DNA from: Tubulanus polymorphus
Taxonomy: Eukaryota > Nemertea > Palaeonemertea > Tubulaniformes > Tubulanidae
Length of the DNA: 64,000 bases
Assembly (NCBI RefSeq): GCF_964204645.1
Contig: NC_134025.1
Location: forward strand, 21,916,001 to 21,980,000
Reading direction: 5' to 3'
The stretch's first letter is position 1. Each line of letters starts with the position of its first letter. The notes beneath the pieces are model-generated. The model was not told where the DNA came from. It made no database searches and saw only the letters and a list, made by a program, of their open reading frames with translations. The translations under genes were made by a program, and so were the position numbers. Shown here one piece after another: positions 26,201 to 38,900 of this stretch.

Positions 26201-27564
26201 AGCTGATATTCCGAAAAGTGGCGGACGTCAAACGCGAACGCGAATTGGCCGAAAAGAGAAAAAACGATCCTCCATTAGATTTATCTAGCGACCATCCCGT
26301 GCGAAAGTTGATATCGAAATTCAGGAAAATCAGCGACGGAAAAGTTCTCGGCGGAAGTGACGCGGAGGCCGAATACGACGGAAACTGCGTGAACGACGTT
26401 TCCGACGAACAGAGGCCGAACAGCGCTAAATATACGAATGTGAATGAGATTACCGAACAGCTCGATAACCAGTCGAATCAGGTTAGAACTCCGGCGGCTC
26501 CGAAGCCGACCGCTCTCGCGTCGAAATGGGGACGATTCCTAGCGGGCGGGAGTGATAAAAAAGCTTCCGGCGACGCTAAGAAAGCGGCCAAATCCAACGG
26601 CCCGGACGCGGCGATTGTTTCGACGTCGACGCTCGATAGAAGCGGTAGCGCTGCTGGCGCTTCGGTGGCCGGACAGGAGAAAAATGCGGGAACGGTAACC
26701 GCAGCCAAAGAAGCGGCGCCCTCCAGACAGAAACCGTTGTCGAAATGGAATCGAATGATCGCCGCCCGACAAGAAACGATCGAAGAAACGAACGAGGACG
26801 ACGATACAGGCGCGCGACAACAACACGAGCCTGTAATCAAAAGCACCGATTCGGAAAGCAACGACGTGTCGTTCAACGAACGCCATCATCGGCTGAACAA
26901 CAATCCGTCCACGCGGGAGAATCACAACACAGAGCATGCCGTCTGCGCGATGTTGCCGGCTGCCGACCGGGACGCTCTGTTGAGTTCGCTCATGGACATC
27001 AAAATCGAGATCAAAGACGAAATCGAACTTCTGAATCATAAAATGACTCGGATCGACGACCAGATCGGCGAAATATTCAAACTGTTCTCGCCGACTTCTT
27101 CGCCATATTCGTCGCACATGAGCAGCGGTCATTCTAGAGTTTATTCGACGGCCAGTAGTCAGTCTAGCGGGTCGGAGAGTAACAGCAGTATGCCGTCGCC
27201 GAAAAACTCTCCGCACCGTACATCGTTAGAAAACATTCCGCACACGTACATAGGACCTTCGCATCCGGGGTCGACTTTGCACAGCCACGAGACTGATATA
27301 ATACCCGGTACGGCACAGTCAAGCGACCAGAATCCACCGTCGACATCGACTCCTACGGAAGCGGCGTCTGCTGCAGCGGAGGCGGGTGGCGGTGGATCTG
27401 GCTCTTCGTCGGCCGGTTCTGGTCGGTCGGGGTCTGGCACGCCGACCGGCGTTAGATTTAAAGGGAAGGGTCGAACTAAAGGCCGGGTCCACCCGCAGCG
27501 AGTGTCTCCAGCCGTTGACGACGAAACAGCGCCGGTGAAAGATAGAGACTTAGACATCCTATGA
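11251..27564 (+). CDS. eag: EAG-type voltage-gated K+ channel (KCNH1/5 family), N-terminal exon not found
   Basis: Pore-forming subunit of a tetrameric plasma-membrane potassium channel. Nine exons with GT-AG borders and matching phases: 11251-11481, 18615-18743, 19478-19599, 22600-22995, 23140-23536, 23979-24178, 24671-24923, 25327-25523, 26203-27564; about 1094 residues. Counting from the first residue here: PAS domain about 1-120 (GFCKLSGY, then RTPLW and FKDIT); a basic segment [15 protein letters not shown] at about 122-136, where EAG channels bind calmodulin; S1 about 195-215, S2 227-245, S3 269-284, arginine/lysine-rich S4 301-319 ([11 protein letters not shown]); selectivity filter SVGFGN 401-406; S6 to about 437; C-linker and cyclic-nucleotide-binding-homology domain to about 640, ending in LTYNLR, whose Y and L match the EAG intrinsic ligand; long tail with a tetramerisation coiled coil near 900-940. 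Family members start with roughly 25-30 more residues before the PAS core; that short exon must lie upstream. The donor at 18744 is GTTCGT, weaker than the others. The gene is intact apart from the missing first exon. Confidence 0.95.
12051..12417. mobile_element. foldback/MITE in EAG intron 1
   Basis: Arms AGAATCCCAAAATATTGAAG at the left and CTTGATTATTGTGGGATTCT at the right are complementary over about 70 bp. The interior shares TTTCGACTATAT, TTCAGGAATAC and AATCAAAAGTGAT with the outer foldback at 2727-4815, so both belong to one family. Confidence 0.65.
12430..14500. other. EAG intron 1, no nested gene recognised
   Basis: Several long frames occur on the minus strand (13278-13709) and plus strand (13989-14459), but none shows a family signature or paired splice sites. 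They are treated as chance. Confidence 0.45.
14520..14614. mobile_element. short family T element, near-perfect hairpin
   Basis: Arms of 36 bp, 14520-14555 and 14579-14614, are almost perfectly complementary and contain CAGGGATTCGAAT and GGTTCGAATCCCTG, which resemble a tRNA T-arm. The 23-base loop is CTTGCCGTGGCTTAG-like. Confidence 0.8.
14620..18020. other. EAG intron 1 continued, no gene recognised
   Basis: A 20-base block (ATAACCTTAA.CCGGGGGTA) is duplicated in tandem at 15910-15950. The frames at 16702-17083 on both strands have no recognised family. Confidence 0.45.
18022..18220. mobile_element. near-perfect 200-bp palindrome (foldback) in EAG intron 1
   Basis: Two arms of about 90 bp meet near 18122. 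From the outside in: CGAAGAAGTCCCACAGTTCG / CGAACTGTGGGACTTCTTCG, a GATGTAATTTAT block, AAAACGAAACC, AACGTTTCGGCTGTTG, AGCCATCATCA / TGATGATGGCT. Only a few mismatches are seen, so insertion is recent or the arms are being kept alike. Confidence 0.85.
18427..18938 (+). repeat. direct repeats flanking the second PAS exon
   Basis: 18427-18570 and 18814-18938 share GAGGTCTA(TA)TGAATCACTGGTTAGGC, TTGTGACTTTGATTC and CATCATTTTCGCCC-like text, with gaps and some divergence. The EAG exon 18615-18743 lies between them and is not itself duplicated. Confidence 0.75.
20152..20945. mobile_element. TIR element with MADF-like remnant (Harbinger-like)
   Basis: Left end AAGCAACGCGACGCC...CGACGCAACTG (20169-20211) is inverted at 20913-20943 (CAGTTGCGTCGGTAGGCG, TCGCGTTGCTT). 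Subterminal GGCTTATGTCG words are repeated in both orientations, and a second right-end copy lies at 20807-20830. On the minus strand, about 20600-20480 reads [19 protein letters not shown] followed by CDRPSL and a stop. This has the W...L..LW..RP pattern of MADF/SANT-like domains. Too short to act on its own. Confidence 0.6.
21478..21800 (-). mobile_element. Harbinger-like element, truncated copy
   Basis: Ends carry TTTAGACCGGACCAAAT-like and ATTGGTCCGGACCAGATTTA-like subterminal repeats. The interior, read on the minus strand, matches the copy at 60575-61240, including an ATG frame starting MSKPDRG and continuing NWSNEECLA, plus the block GTGACAAGCGATTTTATCACC. The plus-strand frame at 21608-21793 is its shadow. 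Confidence 0.7.
23676..23908. mobile_element. hAT-like MITE in an EAG intron
   Basis: The right end, on the minus strand, is CAGGGGCGGATCCAGGAATT, a terminus typical of hAT MITEs; the left end begins CAGGGAGGTGTTCAGGGG. It fills most of the intron between the pore exon and the next exon. Confidence 0.55.
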
Positions 27565-27583
27565 ATCATCTTAAATTGTAACG

Positions 27584-27629
<46 letters not shown>
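27584..27629. repeat. (AT)n microsatellite in the EAG 3' flank
   Basis: About 45 bases of alternating AT, interrupted once by a C, start some 20 bases past the EAG stop codon, probably within the 3' UTR. Confidence 0.9.
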
Positions 27630-28248
27630 GTTATAAATGTAAATTGTATCATATTTCCAGTAAGTTTTTAAATCGCGTCTTTATGATTTAGAACTTTTGT
27701 ATCAAATAATGTATATTTTCTATTCAAAATGAATAAGATTAGGTTTCGAGGCAACAAACGGGTTACGAAAGCACCTCTTACACGCGAATTTCAGTCGGCC
27801 ACTGTTGAAAAATTGATGAAAATGTATTTTCGGCACTATGTAGCTATCAATCAATGCACGAAATATCATCACATCGCCTATAATGTATAGGACTTTATTG
27901 TGCTAATGAGCCGTATATTTCAAAATTGTTGGATAAGCCGTTTAATGTCTCATTACTCATCCTCCTGATTAATTAGAGGAGGGGTCGCGTGTTTTTATTT
28001 CCGACTACGCTTCACTGAACACTGTTAACAATATTTCATACTATATATCAATTAATATATTCCATCCATGGGTAAACGAAATATAATTCATGTTCGTTTT
28101 ATGACTGTCTACTTAATGATTCTTAAGATGTGTACGTATCAGTGTATTTTTAAAGACATATCTAACACGCATTCTAAGATCTCTCACGCACAACCTAAGA
28201 TCTCAAAAAAGAAGGGAGAAAAAGGCGAGAGATTTTATACGGCCCGTG

Positions 28249-28486
28249 TTCCCTCGATAGGGATTCGAACACTCCGAAATCCGGTGCGAATAGACCTAGC
28301 GCGCGTGTAGTTGCGCAACATGGCCGTGATGTCACTAACAGCCAATCAGAAATCACGTTTCATTTTCGCCCGGGTCATTGTATCGGCGATCTGATTACCA
28401 TTGGCAGCGACAAATTTTCCGCACTGGGACCTAATCGGCCTGGGTTCTCGATGCCATCAGGTTCGAATCTCTGCCGAGGGAGAATG
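28249..28486. mobile_element. family T element
   Basis: Left end TCGATAGGGATTCGAACAC and right end GCCATCAGGTTCGAATCTCTG are inverted. The interior has CAGCCAATCAGAAATCACGTTT, matching the interior of the copy at 10104-10665. Confidence 0.65.
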
Positions 28487-28489
28487 AAC

Positions 28490-30185
28490 GACAAGTTCAA
28501 ACGTTATCTGAAATTCAAATTTAAAATCAGTCGCAGAAATATCCATTTGAAATGAATAATTAAAATTCTAACTACGGGTCTTGCCTATTAGTGGCTATTC
28601 CAGTTTAAAAATCTTGAATTTGACAAAAAAACTTTTAACTTCAAAGAGCAAGCGAAATTATTGGCACAAACCGATTACAAAACCTTCCTTAATTTGGGAC
28701 CAAACTATCAAATATCCTGACTCGGTATGAATTACGATGTAAAGTGAAATGAATTGATCATATAGCTATATCTATTTTACGATAATTGCGATGTTAACTA
28801 ACGTACACAACTGTCAGCTGAAAAGAGCTCTCGAAAGTGTTTTATTCCAAACTATTTTATTGGTTCTATAACCAACCTGTTTTATCAGTTACAAAAAAAA
28901 ATTTCTCTGTGATAAACTATACTGTATATACATATTATAAAACCACCATTTTCTTGACTTTCCCACCAAAATATGATCGTCTTTATGTTTAGATATATAT
29001 AATATCACCTGTACATATTCAGCTATGCACTGCTAAATCAAATATTGACCGTTTTATACACTGTTCATTCGTTTTAACCGTTGCTGATTATAGATTTGTA
29101 TAACGATATAAAACTCCGTACACGTTATGGGTTACGTTGTTCGTAAACCAGGTTTTCCGTGTTGTGTCTGCTGGTTATTCGTTCACGCTCGCGCATGTTC
29201 ACTTGCTAGAGCACGCCAACACTGAAGGGCAGAATTCATTAGGTTTTTGGCGTACAGTACTGACGAGTGAAACCTGGGGTAGCAAATCAGAACATGACCT
29301 AATCTATACGGAGGCAGTTAACCCTTTCTATATACATTCTTGCATCGAAATATTCCCATTCGGTCCACGCGCTGCTTTTAACCGCGGAAAGACTATTATG
29401 AATCGTTGCATCTTTCGTCCGAACACGAAAGCACCGCACATACCAAAAGTTCTGAAAAGTTCTGAAATTTTCAAATGTATATTGCTTCGGTTCTCGTGAG
29501 TCTTTACCCATATAGTTTTAGATGATAATTTCATCGATCCGGATGCAAATTCAACATTCCTCTCGTTACAAAGAAAAAAAACCGATTTCTACGTCGGATA
29601 AAAACAAAATTATCATTTATTTCAAATGAATAAAATTTCGAGATTCACCCATATATACATGTATCTTAAACGATTCTTTGTAATCTATATTTGACTTTTA
29701 ACATGTGCTCAATAATGTTATTGTATTTCTTTTTAATAAAACGATTTGTTGAAGTTCATTTGACTTACTAAGTTGCACGTAGTCGGTCGTTTCTTTTTTT
29801 TTTACACATGAACGAGATTTCTGAGAGTTGCTTCGGGAACCGAGATTTTTATCTCTCAGGTCCAATGGATTTCATACATAACCGAAATTCGTCACTTATC
29901 CCATTTGCAGAACTGGCAACATTTTTTTTACGGACCTCTTTTGGGATCCAGCTCTTCGCATCTTGAAGTTACTGACCTAATTGTGGCATGATGCTACCAA
30001 CCTCCTGAGAGACCAAAGTAGCCGGTAATCCCACAGCTGACCATAATTTGTAACACCATTTCACAGTAGTTTGTGTTCCGAATCCCAAAGATCTCTTCAA
30101 TTGTCAGTTCCTTTCCAACAGGCTCCGAGGAGAGACTTAAAATTACGTCTCCTCGTCATTATTTGCGAAATATAATCATTTTCAG
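28490..30185. other. no gene recognised downstream of EAG
   Basis: A 120-codon frame at 29137-29499 has no recognised domain. TTTAATAAAACG near 29740 is a possible poly(A) signal, which could serve a long EAG 3' UTR, but nothing shows that. Confidence 0.4.
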
Positions 30186-30390
30186 GGAAATGCCATCTCA
30201 GTTTAGCGAGGATACCCTAACTCATTCATACTCGTCTACATCAAAAGCCTCACTTAATATCAATGGGGATCAAAGCGTAAGTGTAGAAGCCCACAAAACG
30301 AGACAATCTTTCTCTGAGGCGGACAGAGAAACAACTCGAGACTTACCACGCGGCTCACTCGAGGATCAATTTCACATTTCAAAAGACTAA
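30186..30390 (+). CDS. weak candidate terminal exon, unrecognised
   Basis: ATCATTTTCAG looks like an acceptor and is followed by 67 open codons to TAA. The peptide begins near MPSQFSEDTLTHSYSS and is rich in Ser, Glu and Asp, like a hydrophilic tail. The reading frame stays open upstream to 30073. No family is recognised and no partner exon was found, so a chance ORF remains possible. Confidence 0.25.
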
Positions 30391-32010
30391 TAATTTATGA
30401 TATCCTGTGAATAAGACGAAATTCTTATAAATAACTTATCAAGAAGCTGTGGTTGCAATCGCTTTAATTTTCACTATCATCATATTTATGATAATTATAA
30501 GCATCATCATTATCATTGTTACATGAAATATTAATAAACAATAAGTGCGAATTTTACAACTGAAACAATTCTTCTCCTTCAGAACCACCTTTATTCAATC
30601 GTATTTCGTCGGAAACATCATTCATTATTTAAGGGATGAATATCGACAGGCATTTCCGGTACGGTCTTTAACGATGGTGAAATTCTCTAAGGAAAACTAT
30701 AGTGTTATAGTGATTATGGAATCGTTCGTTGTTTTCGTCGTTACATCCGAGGACACTTTTTTGCCCTTAACATCTTCAGACTCGCTAACTTGCATTTTTC
30801 GTCTTTCGAGTTCTACCCTCGGGTCCTCCTTTTTATATACGTATATCGGTGCTCACTTTTACCAAGCAAGCGCTAAGAACCAGTTTTCAGGTATCACTTG
30901 TCAAATCAAGTATTCTTGTTAACAGTTCTAACATGGCTAAAAAAGGTTCTAAATGCTAGCAACTTCTGGCACCAATGTTACTTTCTGAGCTAAAAAAAAT
31001 AAAAACAGAGGACGGCTTTTTTACCATAATGAAAACAGCTTTGTCGAAGAGTTTGCATTTTTGAAATTGTTTTTAGTACAACCCTGGACTCTATACAAAT
31101 TGAACGAGTGTTGAACATACGTAGGTCCATATTCAGGAAATTAACAAAATTACTCACAAATGAATCTTTTTAAGTTCCATGGTGAAACACAGTACCGGTA
31201 AGAAATTGATGATCAGTTGGACGCTAATTACTCATTTTACATACATTGCAACAATGATTTTCAAGAAAGAAATTTATATATTGTCTCTCTACTGGTTGTC
31301 GTTATGAAGTCACCAAATCACTTAATTGAATCTAGAAGCAGTTTGGGGATCATCTTTAATGGGAATCGATGAATAAATACAACGAGGCGGATAATACTTA
31401 ATAAGTTAACTAGTATATTCAAAGCGCGAGCTACCAATAGTAGCTTCATCGGGCGAATGAGCGATGAAGCTACTAAGTAAGTGAAGGCCCGTACTTCAAA
31501 AAACCTATAGTTCACTTATAATGTACTATTGGTCAATAATTTATTCTACCCCAGGTCAACACGTCTCCTCGACAAATCAATCTTCTCATAAGACACGTAA
31601 CACGGTGATGATTCTCTGGTGATCTTGTCAGTGACGTCATTACCACGTTCTGTCATAGAACTTCTTTCGTTCTGGGTAGATCTGTGACGTGACAGGGGCA
31701 GTTTAGTCAGCTCCGGTCGGGTCGCTCACTCGGCTTCACTATAGGCCAAGCTCAGGTCTATTTACGACTCGACTAAGTTGTATATGGTAAATATACATTC
31801 CACTAGTAAAGAAATGTTTTTCTAGTTTAGTCGGTATGTCCGCTATATAAGCGGCTTTGAAGCAATCTATCCAAAATGAACTCCCACAAAGTAGACATTT
31901 TCTTTTTGATACAAGTGTATTTATTTTGATAAAATCCAGTTATTCATATGCGTAAAAATATCGAGATCCGTTCATGATTAAGAAATGGCAATGAAATGAC
32001 TTGAAGTGAA

Positions 32011-32362
32011 TTTTTGACGCCGTAAAAACCGTTACAATAACGTTTTTATTCAAATGCGTTATCTAAGGGCTCTGCGTGAGTCGATGAATTTCGGCATTCA
32101 TTTTCTGATTTGATATATTTTATTACTCTTATTTCATATTTGATAAATTTTGATAATTATTTTGGTAGGATGTGCACTACGCCATCAAAATATCGAGGCT
32201 AGACTGGTTGCCGGCCAATTTAAATCAATAATCTTCAAAATTCAAAACAAACTTTTTGATCCTTGATATCCTATAATTTATACAATATCATTTATCGTCG
32301 ACAATACTGAGCAATATAATTTGTTATTGTTCGAGGCGTCAATATTCAAGATTTCTAGTTTT
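32011..32362 (+). repeat. dispersed repeat family A, copy 2
   Basis: Contains TTTTTGACGCCGTAAAAACC, GTTACAATAACG, GAGTCGATG, GTGCACTACGCCATCAAAAT and GGCTAGACTGGTTGCCGG; the 3' end is more diverged than in copy 1. Confidence 0.75.
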
Positions 32363-32369
32363 ACTTTAC

Positions 32370-32938
32370 TTTCCTAGCATTTTCTCACATAACATACGAT
32401 TAAAGCATAGAACAAGAATCTTTTCGTTTCAACGAATGATCCCGCGTTTTAGACATATGGTGAAATGCAAAGCAGAGTCCAGTAGCTGAAAAGCTGATTC
32501 GAATTAATTGTGGACAGACGCCTTCGTAATACATTGTAATCGAAACTGCTACATTTGTCCACCTGTTTGTTCCAACCGAACAAATCCAACTGATGGTCAC
32601 CAACGCTAATGCAAAATAATAAATGTAGTTTCTTAAGTTTTGGTTGACGACATTTTAAATCGTGAAAACGAATTATAATCTCACTCTTTTAAATTTTGAC
32701 CACACGTACGACGATTCGAGAACGAAAGGCGATTGCCTTTCTATTTCTTTTGACATATTGGAACGAAATGAAATGTCATGCTTTTTACAAAATACATACA
32801 TGTTAAACTATGCAAATTTTTTTTTCCAATTATAAACAAGATATTACAACATTTGTAATTTTAAGAAATATATACTATTTTTGAATGATTTCTAATTCTG
32901 AATATATGTTAAACACAATGTACTACAGCAGTAACTAT
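32370..32938. other. 3' flank of the SLC6 gene
   Basis: No exon or repeat recognised; presumably includes the 3' UTR of the minus-strand SLC6 gene. No convincing AATAAA was found close to its stop codon. Confidence 0.4.
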
Positions 32939-35900
32939 CTAGGCAATAAAATTCTGTTTCTCCACCTTTTCTGGCTCCATCAAAGGATAGTTCTGTTGTG
33001 TTGCTTTTATTTGGCTGCTAACTTTTGGTCCCCATGACGGGTCGGGCTTGCACGCAGTTTGAATCCTCTGAAAGCCGAAAGTCAGTTCAGATGGAAAGTT
33101 CTTATTACGATGATTATCGTCGAACACTTCAATATTTACCTTCATAAAACTGCCTTTGCCTGTGATAAGTTTTTCTATAAGTATACCGGGAATCGGTAAA
33201 ATGGTCACGCCGGCTAGCGTCCAACCAAATGCTAAAGCCCAAACTGGATATGTGTAATCTCCATACGTCGGTGCGACGCTTTTGACGAGCGCAAAAATAA
33301 GAAACATCTGAAACGCATCAAAAAATCTTTATTCAACTATGAACGAGAACGAAGACATGATGAGATTTAAGATAATCAGCTCGAAAAAGCCGTTTGAATA
33401 TGCCCATCTCTATTGAAAGTCGAAGTATAATCGGACTATAACAAGACCTTTTGGCAAAACGAAAACCACACGACCCGCATCTCGTGTCCGATCAGAATGA
33501 ACGATAATTTGTATTCGTCGGGCTGAACGAGTGATTAGTAGACCATTATGATGTGATGTGATTTACATATAGATGTTTAGCATAAATAATCAAGTTAGCA
33601 TATGCCAATTATTGATTACGTACATGTATATACCTACGGAAGCGTCCTGGGCACATATTTATAACAACCGGTTGATGTTTATTCCAGTCAGTAACTCGGA
33701 ATAAACTTATTGTATCACATACAAGTGATAGTTTATTCAGAGTTGCTAATTCGGGATAAACTTCTTATTTCTTTTCCAGTTTTTTTTTTACAGTGAAGGA
33801 GCCTATATTTTGGATTTTCGTATCGTTACAATCAGGCCTACTTACCGACAAAACAAATGGCGTAAAAAAGCACCAACAAACTTTCCATAAAACGAACGGT
33901 TGCTTCCCTATCATCAATTCGATATCTTGGTAGAATCTATTTACACCTGAAATTATGAAACAACGGACCGAAGTCCCAATCTTTAACTCAATGGAATGAC
34001 ATGATTGTGGAGAGAAAAATTGAGAAGATGTCTTATTAGTCTAACAGCCACAAGCGATATAATAAACTGCAAAGATCTACCGTTTGAATTTTGAGAAAAA
34101 ATTGCTTATAGGGATGTCATCATTACAGTTTTGCGTGTGTGTGTACTTAGTTTCCCACAGTCCCTAATTGCTGGTTATGTCACATGACAGTGGATATCTA
34201 TTTACCATATATGCAGCAGACTACCACACATTCCAATATAGCTATAATGAGAACTGTGTAGGTACAGCCGTACCAATCAACGATCTGGAACCAGTAAACT
34301 CCAGCCTGTAATATAAAGAGTTTACAATTAGCTAGCTTCTTGTGAATTTCTTAACGATCTCTACTCATGTCAGAACATTTATACAGTATGGAGTTGTTTA
34401 TAATTAGCTTCTTGTGATCTCTTCTCGTGTCAGAAAATTAACGCTCAGACGACTCATTCTACAGAATTCTTACCTGTGATACAAACAAAAGGCCGACTGT
34501 AAATCCACAAATTATAACAGCAGTCAAGACTAACAGCCTTTTGCGTCTGAGGGTTTCTGGAAACCGGTCAACTATTCCGCTCACAACTGTTTCAACGTAG
34601 ATAAACTGAAATGTATTATCCACACAATTTAATGCCATATTCATGATTTTTTTTTTAAACACGGATGCTCTCACATATAGAATAGTTTTAAAAGATTCTC
34701 CTTACCTGACTGTCGAGACCCATTGTCAGCAGCATGAAAAAGAATAATACAGACCAAATCGCTGCTCCTGGTATTTTTGATAAGGCTTCTGGGTAGGCCA
34801 CGAAAGCAAGGCCAGGACCTTAATAGTTTTAATAAAGAGTTAGTCAAAAACTGAGCAAGGAATTAAAATATTACCACAAGCGACTTATTCGATATGAATC
34901 TGAGGTTGTACCTGAGGTTACAGCTTCGCTCACAGAAACATTTCCTTCGTGAGCGATGTGACCAATGATAGAAAAGATAACAAAACCGGCAAAAAAGCTG
35001 GTGCAGCAGTTGACAATAGGGAAGACGACAGCGTCCCTGGGAGATGGACAGAAATAAAGTATGCATACAATATTAGTATACAGTATTGATACCGACGAAT
35101 CGTGAAAAAAACATCCGATAAAATCAAGATAATGCCTGCGCACCTGTAACAGTTGTGAGAAAATCTGTTGTAGCTCGCCATCGTTATCAGCGATCCCCAA
35201 CCAGGCCCTAATGAGTAGAAAATCTGCAAACACGCTTCAGACCAGATCTGTATGATGAAAAATCGACACAATTTTGAATCATTAAAAGACAGAAAACGTT
35301 ATCAAAATCGCTTTCGGTCGGAAAAAGAGTATCTGGTATACCTTGAACGACCTGAGTTTGTTCCAGTCTGGCGATATGAAAAACATAACACCTTCATGAG
35401 CACCGGGTAGTGTCAATCCTCTGATGAGAATTATGGTCAAAAATATGTACGGGACAGTTGCAGTCACGTACACAACCTGAAACGAGTTGTAAGCAATTTC
35501 TTATAGATTTACCGGCGTTTCTTCACGCTACATACTTTGTAATCTAATATTCAACTAACCTTTCCGGAAGATTTGAACCCTCTTATAACGCAGAGAAAGA
35601 CGATTGCCCAAGCGGCTAATAAACATAGCGCCAATTGCCATCGCAATCCTCCTAAATTGTCGACACCATCGCTCATATCCAAAACGTGAAATCTGTAAGC
35701 AGTCGTTAAGAAATAAATCGTTTTGTCAAATTACATTTCGTGTATATGATCACTATAATCAAAAAATGAAATCCCTCGCCATTTTGAATTTCCGGTATTA
35801 CGGTCGGTTGTCGTGAACTCGTGTGAGGAATCTGACTGCAGTACGGTAGTCGGTTCCATACGTAGTACTTGACCCTACACAATCGAAATGAACTCACATT

Positions 35901-38900
35901 CAAAAACACCAAGCCATTGTCTATTGAACCATAGAACTGTAACTATCCCGTTATAGTTCTATGATTGAACAGTGTAAAAAACTAACTTGATATTCCAAGG
36001 CATGGGATTTATATATGGCATCAATTTTTAAAGGCTACAATATCTAACGTTGAAATTAGATATAGATTTAAAAGAAAAAGCTCTGGTTATGAGAATTACG
36101 ATGTCCTTGCATCCTAATAAAATGTAGCATTTAGTTATTTGTTGCGCTACTTACTTCCAGAATTCTTCTCCGGCAGAGTAAGTTTTAGCGTAAGATATGT
36201 TTGAAGTGTTAGATAAGCTGTTGAAAACATATTGTTCCGTGGAGTTAGATTCAGATGAGTTATTTGTAAAAACCGATTGATTCAGGGCTGCTGAGACTCC
36301 GGGCAGTCGGCAATTTTCGGTATTCCATTCGTTGTCACATTTGGACCACAGCGGCTCCCAACTTCTGAACGCGGATACCAAATAGTACAGTACCCAGGCA
36401 ATGATCGTATTGTAATATGTCATAATGATGAAGTTTACCAGCAGGATAGCAAAGCCGATACCTAAAATGGAGAATAAACGACTATATTTTCTAATTTCTT
36501 CGCCTATTACATTGATTCCCAGCATTTTATTTCCTAAACGATTGGTTGATGGGGAGACATAAATAGATCAGCGTTACAGTAATCAGAAAAATAGGTCATG
36601 AACCTTTCCTCGCTCTAATTAGATGTCTTCTAAAATGGCTGATGTTTGTACTTCATTTTGTTATGATTTTCTTTTAATGAATTTAATGCCTCCTTGTAAT
36701 TATTAACATTTTAAACTATGCTAAAAACTTTCCTACAGTTATTTAGCACCAAAAAATTCTCACGTCAACATGGAACACCCCACCAAATAACCGTGATGTG
36801 TCCTCCAAAAAACCTCCAACCAATTTACATAGTTATCTAGATTCATAAAAATACTTACCCGAAAGTAGCGGACATATCTTGAACACAGTCGCTGCACTTT
36901 CACTTGAGTACTGACCCAATGCAATCTCCATTAAACAGAGTGGAATGCCAGCGATGATCATGAATATGAAATACGGAATCAGGAACGCGCCTAAAAAGAT
37001 AAGCATTCAATTGCAACTTCTGGAAAGGTCGTAAAAGTGGCGGCAATGATCGTCTGTGGGCTTCGAATGTACCGGATTTGGTTTTTGATGCGTGATCATT
37101 GTATTGATGCACAGAACGTGACATTATACACTAGCAAAAACACCCATCTTAGATGGGGTGGAAAATTATGCGAGGCTCCTTTAGTGTGTCAGCCTAATAA
37201 ATCCCATCAAGCGATGTTCCTTCCCGGAAGCCTGACCAGAATGTTCCACATAACACTGCAGTAATAGATATCACAGGACACGCAAATATGTACACGCCAA
37301 CTTCTGGGATCTACCGGGATTTTGGGGATTTAAATCTCTGGTGGAACTTAGACCCTTGATCCAAATAAGATTCATCTTTACCATGAGAATATATTCCTCT
37401 GTGTAAATACCAACGTTTATGACCAAACAATGAATAGATTTCGTACTAAACTGGTTATGAAAAACGAGTTTCCCCTTTAAAGTATAGACGTATATATAGT
37501 ATAGATACATTAAAACATTTACATCTCATCCTGCTTTGGGGTTGATATAACTTCATATTTTTTTAATCTTTTTTCAATCATTTTATGAAGATTCTGCCAT
37601 GGTAAATCAATTTTCTGTAATCATCTTCTTTACAACACACGACTGGATATCCAGTTGATATTATTTAGTTTAGATGGTAGAAATTTCAATAGCAATTTTG
37701 CCAAGCATCAAAGGCGAATATCAACATCAATCGGTATATGACAGTATGGTATTTGTATGATTAGAGGAGATATTGTAAGCGGAAGAGATAAGCGGAAGCG
37801 AGAGCGTAAAAGTACGTTAGAGTGAGCCGTAACAAGCTCTGTGGTTAAGATCTGAAAGTTGTGAGCTGCAGGAAAGAAGAGAAATTAAAAGAATATACAA
37901 GAAAATCAGGCGCTGTTGGCTTGGTTTGCCCTTGGAGTACTCCAAGGTTTGCCTGTATGGTTTTAATAACACCCGGTGATGATTGTATTCTGAATGTATT
38001 TCAAAGTAGTCTCAATGTAAACACGTTGCGAATATTTCACCCCGGCGATTTAGTGCGACTGAAAAATCCCCCGCAGTGAGCGATATTCAGAGCCGAGCTG
38101 ATAGCGCTGTTGGCGCACGCATAGATTTTGTCGGAAAATTTGACCATTTTTGTCAGAAGATTTGATGCCAGCACCATAGTGTTTTTCAAAGAGTGTATTC
38201 GGCGACGTGAATTTCAGCAATCGACGAAAGCCCGACTGCGAGGGGTGTTCGATGGGGTCTCCCCTCGACGAAAGAATGTTTTGGAATTCATTATTGTACC
38301 AATACCAATACCGTGATCACAATACCATTGTATATTCATCATTCAGCACAAGCAAATACCACTTCTGTATTTTTTATAATACACCTTAATTGAAAGAAGG
38401 TCACTTGGACCACCTCCTCCTCCGTAAATCCACCCTGGGATAGTGTGTGCATAAGGGACGCAATGCGAATTTTCTAGAGGAAAAATCGACTGGCACAAAT
38501 CAAACATGATATCATCGTCTGGGCCGGTGTGTCTCACCATGAGAGTCACGGTCTCACCCTCCAAGATCTCATATACCTCTGCTGAATATATTCGGCGAAA
38601 ACGTATACATACTGAATCGTGCGAATAAGCCTTCGCTCCGAGTTCGCCTAAATGTGTCAAACTTGGTCGAAGTAATTTGCCTAGTGTCGGGCCACTGCCT
38701 TTATGCTTTATGTTCATTTCTGTATTTTGGTTTCAAAACATCAACGAAAGATATCATTCAGAAATAAAGTCAAGGGTAGATATGTATTTGAAAGTCGACA
38801 TCGCCGTACTACGTTTCGAAAGTAGTGTTGCGGAAGTTAACGAAAATAAAGGATGATACCGCCGGGGCTGTGATAGTAGAAATTATTAATCATTGACACC

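Noticed and set aside
30700-30840. Minus-strand TATATAAAA followed by a short ATG frame (MQVSESEDVKGK...)
   Set aside because: The ATG lies only about 36 bases past the TATA box, leaving no room for a leader, and the frame closes after 32 codons.
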